DNA of 64,000 bases from Cristatella mucedo (taxonomy: Eukaryota; Bryozoa; Phylactolaemata; Cristatellidae), in NCBI GenBank assembly GCA_009760855.2, contig WPIO01000001.1, positions 2,996,001 through 3,060,000 on the forward strand, in the 5' to 3' direction. The position numbers and the translations under genes are program-made. Of this stretch, positions 57,067 to 64,000 are shown in pieces. Position 1 is the stretch's first letter. Each line of letters starts with the position of its first letter. The notes under the pieces are model-generated. The model saw only the letters and a list, made by a program, of their open reading frames with translations. It searched no databases and was not told the origin of the DNA.

Positions 57067-60000
57067 TAATATACTACTATATTACTTATTAATATAATTA
57101 ATTGAGTACGAGAATACATAAAATATTATGTATTCTCTTATTTTGCAATAGCATAAGCAATAAAAATTTTAAGTCACTATACTGTGACACTTCCATGGAT
57201 ACTACTGTGTAGTGTTATGTCGGCGTAACCCTCAATTCAAGTAGCAGCACACCGTGTGCTAACCTGACCTAACATCAGTACCTCACCTAACAGCAAAACC
57301 GGAGAAACTCAAAATATGATTGTCTTGACTGCAGCAACAATTTTTTTTTGGAACAATAGCTCTGTTCATGTTTTAGGCATAAGGCTTAGTAAAACACCTT
57401 GTATAAGAACAAAGAATAAATTGAAATCTGATACTAAGTAATTATATATGTTCAGGCTGCATGCTTCTACAGAGCTTCACATAAGGGACTGGTCAGCTGT
57501 GTCGTCTAGTTCGCGTGCATGCAGCTGTAATCACATAACACCTTACCTCGGACACTTGCTGGGCCGTTTGGAGCAAGTATTCATGTTTTTTACTTTACAA
57601 AGAACTTGGACCGTTGTCCCTGTGCTGTGTTTGCTTCATACACAGCAGTCCTGAAGTGAGTGGGTCGTGGCCTAGTTTATCGTATTACTAGGATTTAAAA
57701 AACTCACGTAGAGCAGACTTTTTTGTACGACAGTCACTTAATGGTAAACGTTGAGATAATACTGAGAAGATTACTCTAACACTCTAGTTCTTGCTTAGGG
57801 CACTTGTCCTAAGACAAGTATGTTTTACATTGGATCTGAAATTTGGACAAGCTATTTCCACATAAAACGAAAGCATCAAAAACCGGTGAGGCAAATCACA
57901 TCGAACCCCGAAGTAAACCGGAAGCAACGTTACAACAAATATAAAGTTATCCGATCTTTGGATCGTATAAAGTTGAGAAAAAAGTTCGTTCGCCGTGTTT
58001 TCATTAAATCATTAAATTTATTTAATTCTTATTTAGTGAATTATTCTTAAAATCACGACTCTCGAACTTTTCTTTAGTCTTATATATGACTCATGTCCCA
58101 ACTAGTTAAACCTTGGTATATCGAGGCACATATTTGCAGCTTTTTGCGTACATGCTTGTGATTTTAAACAGCTTCATTTACAGTGAAGTTTTGTGCCACT
58201 TCATAATACGGCCAACTCAACGTGAAATTTAAATTGTGACTTCAGCTCGGCTTGTGCACTGCTGCAGTAGTTCCTTTCTGATCTTGATTGGATACAGTTT
58301 ACTAGAGATACTGGTGATTGCCGAGTATAACAGTAATAATAATAACAATAATAATGCATTTGACATAGCACCCTCAGAGAACTCAATCTCTTTCTAGGCA
58401 CTTTACATTTGCTGCAAAGGAAACGCGATCGGATGGTTAGTGGTAACATGCTCATTAAACAACAAGAATAATATGGTTAGGGGTGACATGCACAGGGTCA
58501 GCATGAAAGTTTGGTTAGTGGCAGCATGCACAGTGTCAGCACGAATAAGCACAAAGTTCAAGTACGTTGGTCGACCTTCTTTAAGGGTAAATGTTGAGAA
58601 AATACCGAGAAGACAAGTCCAACAATCGAATTAGCTTAGGGTACCTTTCAAAAGACAAACATGTCAGAAATGGGACTAGGACTATTGACGATTTCCACGT
58701 AAAAGGAAAGCATCAAATCAATGATTATACAAAACGTGTCTAATCCGGAAGTAAACGGGAAGCACCATTTTGACCGATAACAAATTTATCGATCTCTGCA
58801 TCATATTCGACTTGTGTGTCTCAACTTATTAGATCTTGGTGCACCGGTGCTTGTGGCTTTTAAACATGTTCAATTTTGTGCATTGTAAATTCGATAACTG
58901 GGCCAAAATTGCATGGATCCACGTGAAATTTCAGATGTTGGTTCAGCAGCTTGTGCACCACTGCAGTTCAGTTCTGATTTCGGCTGGATACATTTTGCTA
59001 TAAAGGGCCACGATGGCAGAAAATTAAGTTCAAGGATGTTCAATGACATCTGGTAAACGATAGTTGAACGATGCATGCCTATTTTGTCATTCTCTTACCT
59101 TCCTCTTGTCTTATCGAGTTGTTTAGACAATGCATTCCATTGGCAGAGCATCTGTGGTTCCTTTCTGCCCCTACATTATACTACTCACTTTACTGTACAC
59201 CAAAATACTACCTACTACTCCACATTTCAGACAGTCGCAGACTGTCTGGAATGCCTCGTGACAGAAAGCTGCTGGTTTACATAAGGATTATTTCAACTTT
59301 GGATTGCTGTAATTCACTCTTCGACGGGTTACAAAAGAAAGTTTAGAGGTAACTGCGGACTTCGTCGACCTTGGTGGTGTGCTTTCTCAATTATAGCCGG
59401 CTCACCAGTTTGCTTAAGGATAGTCATAGGCTAATCTAGTCTAGCAGGAATTTTAGTTTTTGATCCTTTTTTGAAGTGAATTGAAGTCGCGAGCATAAAC
59501 TCTCTCTCCCACTTGCCTAGCCTTCACGACTTACTATAAGGTAGCAAGGCACCGGATCATAATTGTCAAATAGACTGGTCATTTTGGTCTGTTACTTAAA
59601 AATGACTAGGGATAGTTCATGTGCTTATCGAGCTGTTGTGCTCAGGAAATCATTACTTGAACACGTTCGGTGGGCAAGCTCCTTTAAAGCCATTAAGACT
59701 CGGATGGAGACCCCCACTCTTCGAGTTATTTCCTAAGGTCTGGGACTTGCCACACTGCGGAAGCAAGTGGGGCCATATATCTTGTCAGCCCTCGAGTGCC
59801 CAGACGGCCTATCGACCGCCCTTGTAGTGTACAAATCAACCACTCGTACTGGTATTTGCTTCATCAAGAAGACACGTGCACACGGTCTGGGAAAACAGGA
59901 CCCCCGCGCCGTTAATTGAGCTTGCAGTTACTGAAAATGCCGATCGTCCTCTGCTAGCCGGACTTGTTACGTCTGTTACTTGTACCTCTGCTTAACGGTG

Positions 60001-63000
60001 GCTGACTGCTGTAGTCTGCCTTCGCCTGCTTTAGCTGTTTCAGCGATGTCTTATCAAAGTTCTAGCCATAGAGCTGTGGAGATTGTACCTCATGTATGTC
60101 AAGGAAACAAAGAGTGCCCTGCCGACATATCGCGAAAAGATGGCTCAAGCCTACGACTTTGCTCTCGAGAAGATTGGAATGGACATACTATCGTTTCCGA
60201 TTTGGTCGGAATACGTCGCTTTTCTCAAATCTGTGTAAGTGCATGTTATAGGAATTTGTGCATCTACAAGACATACGTTGTGGAAGTTTAAGGCGTTGCT
60301 GCTTTCTAGAACTTTAACTATTTGTATCTGTTGGCTCTGTATCTGATCATTTTTCCATGCAGCTATGGCAAAACGCCCTTTCTCTATCTAGTTTTGTGTC
60401 CTCGTTTGCACCGTTTTTACTCTTTTCCTTCAGCTATCTCCCTCTCTATCTCTTCTCTCTCTCTCTCGCTCTCACTGTCTCGTCTGTCTGCTGGTCTGTC
60501 TGTTCTCCTCTCTTTGTTTCTCAACTTTTCATTTCACTCTCTTTCTCACTTCCAATCTCTCCGTGACCCACTCCCCAGCTCTCTTTCTCACTTCCTGTCT
60601 TTCTCATTCCCGCCCCTCTCACTATCTGTCTGTCTCTCTCAGCACTTCCTCTCCCTCTCCTCTTTCTCTCTCTCTTGCCCGTTTCTTTCGCTGTACGTTC
60701 GTCTATCTGTCTGTCTTCTTTTCTCCACGTTCCTTTGTTGCCACGCTCTCTGTTAAACTGTTTGCTCACTTTTCTGCATGAAGTCATAGTCAGCAATTTA
60801 TTTTGCACTCATGCTGTGGCTCCTGGAAAGCTGTTGTTTTGCTGATGACCTTGTTATATCTTTCACATTTCTTTCACGAGCAACATAAATTTTTGACTCA
60901 GTATTCGTTTTGACTGCTCACTCATAGGCCTTGCTAGTGATGGTCTGCTCATCTGTTTAGTTGGGGGGTGCCGAGCCTGAAGTTGTCACCCACGGAAATA
61001 GTGCTCCTGGAAGATTAGCCAGATCGCCTTTCTTGTGGCTGGTTATTTTTACTTTGACGCTTTTTCGATTCTTTGAGCCTTTAGGCTGTTGCTGCTATTG
61101 ATTGTCGTCTTTCGGTTTGTGTTTCTGGGCTTGTGGTAGCGTTGCCGAGCCCACAATTTCTCGTTTTCAGATGCCATTCATTGTCTATCCCTCTGCTGAT
61201 TTCATGCGTGTATATAGACCGTCGAGTCGTGGCCGTTACTAAGTGCTTTCTGCTTAGTGCACCGCTTCCCTGCTGTGCAGCCGAACTTCGTTTTCTTTTT
61301 CAATAGGGAGGCTGTGGGATCGTATGCTGAAAATCAGCGAATTACTGCAGTGCGGAAGATTTATCAACGAGGCGTGGTCACACCCATGTGGAATATTGAG
61401 ACACTGTGGAAAGAGTACTGCGCTTACGAAAACGTAAGTTGGCACCCATCGTGGACCGCAGATCGTGGAGCAGCGAATGCTTGCACGCTGTCGTGCCTCA
61501 CTAAAGACGGCACTTGTCCGATCGTGCAGACTAAGCTCAGTATAGCGGCATATGGTTTTATGCAGCTTTCACCACCTGCATTTGCTCAGTTTTCGCAAAG
61601 TTGATGGAAGTAGGGTCTCTTTGCTAGTACCTGTTGGCGAAGTGTTGACCTAGATTAGAGTCTATCAGCTAGTTCCGCTTGATATCTCAGCTGCATTTGA
61701 TATCTGTGATCACAAAATCCGTCTTGAGCAACTGTCTTCTTGCCTGGGCACAACCGGCATTGCAGTGCAATGGTTGAGCTCCTACTCCAGTTGAAACTTT
61801 GAGAGCCTTGAAGCCAGCGGTCATCCCGTGAGTCTTTGAAGTATAGGATACTACGGGCTCTGTTCTAGTTCCACTGGTTTTCACAAGTGATACTCACCCT
61901 TTTGTCGATGTAATTGCCAAGCACCATCTAGAATTTAACTTGTGTGCATGTTTACACCGTGCTGTACCCGATGCTACGAGTGCTCCTTGCCTGTCAGCAC
62001 CTCACAGGTTATCTCAACTCCTGTTTGGCTTACATTGCCTGCATTTGCACTTGGATGGCGGCTAACTTTCTCAAACTGAATGATGCTATGACCAACCTAA
62101 TAATTAAACCTAATAATAATTAATTTTGTTGGGTACCCTGTCCAGCTGGGCATGATGAATCTAAATACTGCACATCTACTGTTTTTCCCTGTCGCCCGTT
62201 TAGCTCCTCCCCGGAAATCCGAGCGTGATATCGATAGTCCATTGTTTGCAGGTCAATGCAGGCTACGTTGGCATATAGACTGGCAAGGTCGTCTGCTGAT
62301 CACACATAAATAGTGGGCAAGCGCAGGAACAAGTCAGCAGTAGCCGTGCAAAGTAGAAGAGCATGTCGGTGGTAGGCGATCATCTAGCTGCCCCCCTCCC
62401 CAGCTCCGATTTTGCTGCTCGTGCTAGAGACCACGTAGCCAGGCACCTGCAAAATGCAGGCTGATGAGTATGGGTGTGGCAGCCCTAACGTATTCATTCC
62501 TTTTTACTTTTTATAATAGTTAAAGTTTGTAGTGAAAGTGAGGTTTTTACTTTTGAGCAACACATTACTTTTTACTTAGCGCTACACGACGGCCCATGCG
62601 TCTGCTCGCGTGCTCGCATTCATCATTTCCTGTCGCCGCAGTAGCCAGAGTAGCCAGCGACTTCTAGCTCCTCCGTCGTCTGACAGCTATAAACGCTCCG
62701 TGTTTGGCCGAGACTTAAAGCTTTTTTTGCTTCCTATTTTCCGCCGCAGCTTCGTCGTCAGTTTGGTCGTTTGCCTTCCTCTCTGGCCTCTTGCAAATGG
62801 CTGCCGTTATGCTGCAGAGCGTGAATCCCATCATTGCGAAGAAGATGATCGAAGATCGCGGCCGCGATTACATGAACGCCCGACGAGTGGCCAAGGAGTA
62901 CGAGGCCGTCACGAAGGGACTGAACCGCGTTCGGCCGGCCGCTCCGCCGCAGAACACTGCCGAGGAGCAGAAGCAGACGGAGCTATGGAAGAAATACATC

Positions 63001-63450
63001 GACTGGGAGAAGGCCAACCCGCTGCGCACGGAGGATCACACCACCATCACTCGGCGAGTGATGTTCGCTTACGAGCAGTGCCTCCTCTGTCTCGGTTACC
63101 ATGCCGACGTGTGGTTCGAGGCGGCCAGCTACCTGGAGCAAGCTAGTCGGCTGCTATCGGAGAAGGGGGTGCGTATCGGTGGCGGCTGCAAGGGCGGCCG
63201 GCGGCCGCCCTTGCAGCTCGCAGCTCGGAATGCTTAGTTGCTGTAGCCCTGCCCACCCGCCTGCCCACTCACCCACCCCACATGTGCCGGAACTTTGGCT
63301 GTGTGGCACATTTGGGGTGTAAATTATATATATATATATATATTATATATATATAATATATAATATTATATATATATATATATAATTATAATAATTATAA
63401 TATATATATAATTATATTTATAATATATATATATATATAATTATATTTAT

Positions 63451-63509
<59 letters not shown>

Positions 63510-63847
63510 GTATATGTATATACCGTATATATGTATATATGTATACCACCTTCGGTGAACTGGGCTTGCCTATGCGCGTGTGCATGCATGGGAGGGGGCA
63601 CGACCCGGTCGTGGGTTCCCAAGTTATTCTGACTTTTTCGACATGCTGTTCGAGCCGTTTGGCGTCACCGTCCAAGACCGACCTGATCTGCGCCTCTGTG
63701 ACCGCCTGCTGCGGCTGTGCACTCTTACAGGATCAGAACACGGGCAAGGTGTTTGCCGAGGAAGCCGCCGGTGTGTACGAGCGAGCCGTGGGCTCGCTGC
63801 TGAAGAAAAGCATGCTGCTGCACTTTGCCTATGCCGACTTCGAAGAG
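45012..63847 (+). CDS. CSTF3: Cleavage stimulation factor subunit 3 (CstF-77, suppressor of forked), 5' part
   Basis: CstF-77 is the HAT-repeat scaffold of the CstF complex, which recognises the GU-rich element in pre-mRNA 3' end processing; it is nuclear and works as a dimer with CstF-50 and CstF-64. Eight exons were joined by homology and GT-AG sites: 45012-45119, 45358-45459, 45684-45779, 55029-55061, 60035-60234, 61307-61433, 62818-63168 and 63731-63847. All phases agree, giving 378 residues without a stop. The N-terminal 36 residues are divergent; HAT-repeat similarity begins in exon 2 ([15 protein letters not shown]) and is strong through exons 5-8 ([47 protein letters not shown]). Two in-frame ATGs (45012 and 45018) compete for the start. 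Intron 3 is 9.2 kb and intron 4 is 5.0 kb. The remaining C-terminal half, with the last HAT repeats and the CstF-50/64 binding part, lies beyond the right edge. Confidence 0.95.
45222..45260. repeat. Perfect 18-bp stem hairpin in CSTF3 intron 1
   Basis: Arms 45222-45239 and 45243-45260 are exactly complementary with only a 3-nt AGC loop. It lies in the 238-base first intron. It is possibly an intronic hairpin RNA or a palindromic insertion; nothing in the sequence settles it. Confidence 0.9.
45358..45459 (+). CDS. CSTF3: CSTF3 exon 2
   Basis: Acceptor TTTTAG|GACCTC; donor CAG|GTACCG. Encodes residues 37-70, the first HAT helix pair, with [15 protein letters not shown] corresponding to NPYDLDAW in relatives. 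Confidence 0.93.
45684..45779 (+). CDS. CSTF3: CSTF3 exon 3
   Basis: Acceptor TTGCAG|AGGAAG; donor GAG|GTTTTT. Encodes residues 71-102 with [20 protein letters not shown], a typical HAT motif. Exons 1-3 together give 102 residues, close to the short intronically polyadenylated CSTF3 form of vertebrates. Confidence 0.95.
46605..46791. mobile_element. Non-autonomous hAT transposon of the SPIN family
   Basis: The element is 187 bases long, begins CAGTGGTTCTCAA and ends GAGAACCACTG (terminal inverted repeats). It is flanked by a perfect 8-bp duplication ATTTAGAG at 46597-46604 and 46792-46799, the hallmark length for hAT elements. Internal phrases (GGTCGAACAACCCTTTCACA, GCCTAAGACCAT and TGGGGGTCACCACAACATGAG, read on the minus strand) match what I know of the non-autonomous SPIN (SPACE INVADERS) consensus, which spread horizontally among tetrapods and into some invertebrates. 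It carries no transposase. It sits in CSTF3 intron 3. Confidence 0.88.
47158..47163 (+). promoter_or_regulatory. CSTF3: AATAAA signal with downstream GT-rich stretch in CSTF3 intron 3
   Basis: AATAAA is followed 45-75 bases later by a GT-rich segment (about 47208-47240). This has the layout of a poly(A) site, inside the intron where vertebrate CSTF3 has its regulatory intronic poly(A) site. Another AATAAA lies at about 50345. Use of either is inference. Confidence 0.35.
47838..47992 (+). mobile_element. tRNA-derived SINE, copy d
   Basis: CCTGGTTTGGCCCAGCAGTT head and CGTGGGCTCCTCGAGCCCC B-box region (with a small insert), then the AGCACGTGAATAGAGATTTA and GTTCTCTTAGGGCG tail and an ATT-rich end. 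In CSTF3 intron 3. Confidence 0.75.
48625..48752 (+). mobile_element. LINE family A tail fragment
   Basis: Contains ATCAAGCATGATATTACTCA, GTAAAGCGCC and TTGAGTTCTCTGAGGGCGC, ending in (ATT)n. Only the last about 130 bases of the LINE are present. Confidence 0.8.
51590..51692 (+). repeat. (GT)n microsatellite
   Basis: GT run with three TCTG interruptions in CSTF3 intron 3. Confidence 0.97.
54150..54305 (+). mobile_element. tRNA-derived SINE, second type
   Basis: Head GTAGCCCAGGCATAAGGTGC and B box GTGGGTTCGAGTCAT, then a body with CATTTATTGCCCGCTTCGAG and GGCAAGGCTCTTCTGTAGC that differs from copies a-d and matches 13530-13580. In CSTF3 intron 3. Confidence 0.7.
55029..55061 (+). CDS. CSTF3: CSTF3 exon 4, a 33-nt microexon
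   Basis: Flanked by TATTTTAG and GTATGT. Encodes [11 protein letters not shown], aligning with the conserved IKAKNYDKVEK between the first HAT repeats, and keeps phase 0 on both sides. The large introns on either side make it easy to miss. Confidence 0.93.
55236..55289 (+). repeat. (CA)n microsatellite
   Basis: CA run in CSTF3 intron 4, about 175 bases after the microexon. Confidence 0.95.
55795..56060 (-). mobile_element. LINE family A reverse transcriptase fragment
   Basis: The reverse complement follows copy 3 through the region before and at the CHFYADD side (GATGCAATCGCAAGCACATT) and the GTCAATGCTCTGGAGTCTCC block. It has several indels and is short at both ends. Confidence 0.65.
56207..56467 (-). 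pseudogene. Acidic ORF fragment with [11 protein letters not shown] motif
   Basis: Minus-strand frame of 86 codons, rich in Ser, Asp and Glu, with [14 protein letters not shown] and [16 protein letters not shown]. It resembles uncharacterised proteins that I recall as recurring, probably transposon-linked, ORFs in invertebrate genomes. It ends at TGA 56207-56209 and looks like a truncated remnant in CSTF3 intron 4. A host exon on the minus strand is less likely. Confidence 0.35.
57016..57066 (+). repeat. (TA)n microsatellite
   Basis: TA run with one break, within an AT-rich stretch (56500-57450). Confidence 0.95.
57730..58320 (+). repeat. Diverged direct repeat R2, unit 1
   Basis: Order of shared blocks with unit 2: GTTGAGA-AATAC-GAGAAGA, CTTAGGG, TTTCCACATAAAACGAAAGC, GAAGTAAACCGGAAGCA, ACGTGAAATTT, TTGTGCACTGCTGCAG, GGATACA. 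An extra AT-rich part (about 57990-58090) is present only here. The 76-codon ORF inside it is probably incidental. Confidence 0.7.
58330..58553 (-). mobile_element. LINE family A 3' tail between the R2 units
   Basis: AATAATAATAACAATAATAA start, then the complete reverse-complement tail order down to CAGCATGCACAGTGTCAGCA. 5'-truncated LINE insertion. Confidence 0.8.
58570..58995 (+). repeat. Diverged direct repeat R2, unit 2
   Basis: Second copy of the blocks listed for unit 1, in the same order and orientation, ending GGCTGGATACATTTTGCTA. Both units are in CSTF3 intron 4. Confidence 0.7.
60035..60234 (+). CDS. CSTF3: CSTF3 exon 5
   Basis: Acceptor CTTTAG|CTGTTT; donor GT|GTAAGT. Encodes [20 protein letters not shown] and onward through [20 protein letters not shown] to FLKS, residues 114-179, highly conserved HAT repeats. 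Confidence 0.96.
60440..60735 (+). repeat. CT-rich low-complexity tract
   Basis: Degenerate pyrimidine-rich sequence in CSTF3 intron 5; the serine- and leucine-rich ORFs across it are artefacts. Confidence 0.85.
61307..61433 (+). CDS. CSTF3: CSTF3 exon 6
   Basis: Acceptor CAATAG|GGAGGC; donor AAC|GTAAGT. Encodes [20 protein letters not shown] and onward to [10 protein letters not shown]. Confidence 0.96.
61660..62130 (+). mobile_element. Degenerate LINE family A reverse transcriptase fragment
   Basis: Broken frames show [20 protein letters not shown] (palm start, compare LDLSAAFDTIDHKVLLERLS in copy 3), a later [18 protein letters not shown]-like part near 62050, and the position of the YADD box between them. 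It has stops and indels throughout. In CSTF3 intron 6. Confidence 0.75.
62818..63168 (+). CDS. CSTF3: CSTF3 exon 7
   Basis: Acceptor CTGCAG|AGCGTG; donor GGG|GTGCGT. Encodes 117 residues from [20 protein letters not shown] to [10 protein letters not shown], the most conserved block of the protein. An upstream ATG at 62797 is in frame but lies before the acceptor, so it is intronic. Confidence 0.96.
63318..63545 (+). repeat. (TA)n / ATTATA microsatellite, about 230 bp
   Basis: TA repeats with ATTATAATTATA and TATATG variants, in CSTF3 intron 7, about 190 bases before exon 8. Strongly self-complementary. Confidence 0.97.
63731..63847 (+). CDS. CSTF3: CSTF3 exon 8
   Basis: Acceptor CTTACAG|GATCAG; donor GAG|GTAAGC. 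Encodes 39 residues ending [15 protein letters not shown], matching the LLKKNMLLYFAYADYEE block of relatives. The next exon is beyond 64000. Confidence 0.95.
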
Positions 63848-64000
63848 GTAAGCTCGCAGCTCGTTCGGTAGCAAGGTAGAATGGGAGCGATCACGCGATC
63901 GCCACCTCTTTCGGTTTCTGCCGCTCAGTGCATTGTCGCCCGCCCCCGAACGCTGCTCGGTCTGAAGTTGAAATCCAACTGCTGGGAGGAGGAGGGCCGT

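Noticed and set aside
62610-63146. 178-codon ORF starting upstream of CSTF3 exon 7 in another frame
   Set aside because: It overlaps the conserved CSTF3 frame, which has clear family similarity and a proper acceptor at 62817.

Overview
The window is eukaryotic nuclear DNA, almost certainly from an invertebrate animal. The evidence is two conserved multi-exon animal genes with GT-AG introns, many long microsatellites, CR1/L2-type LINE retrotransposons, tRNA-derived SINEs, a hAT transposon of the SPIN type, and an AT-rich relic of a virus-like DNA element. I cannot name the species. SPIN elements have been described in a pond snail and a blood-feeding bug as well as in vertebrates, so a lophotrochozoan is possible but not shown.

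Layout. Positions 1-~4500 (minus strand) are markedly AT-rich. They hold a decayed protein-primed family B DNA polymerase of the Polinton/Maverick/adintovirus kind, with two small broken ORFs downstream of it. Positions ~4.5-9.7 kb are LINE and unclassified repeat debris. Positions ~9.9-30.5 kb (minus strand) are an animal cryptochrome/(6-4) photolyase-family gene, resolved here into 10 coding exons; its last exon is uncertain. Its introns carry LINE copies, SINEs and very long CT/GA and CA/GT tracts. Positions ~30.5-45.0 kb lie between the two divergently transcribed genes and are mostly repeats, apart from a GC-rich segment with three CACGTG E-boxes just upstream of the cryptochrome start. 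Positions 45.0-64.0 kb (plus strand) are the first eight coding exons of CSTF3 (CstF-77, suppressor of forked), including a 33-nt microexon; the gene runs off the right edge.

How the parts relate. The two host genes are head to head about 14.5 kb apart and there is no sign of shared function. The cryptochrome keeps the electron-transfer Trp triad and the flavin-facing Asn, but both histidines used by (6-4) photolyases are replaced, so DNA repair of that type is unlikely and a sensory or clock role is more plausible. CSTF3 has its longest intron after the third coding exon, where vertebrate CSTF3 has an autoregulatory intronic poly(A) site. The SINEs share their 3' end with the main LINE family, a classic LINE-dependent arrangement. 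Several insertions are nested and still show target-site duplications.
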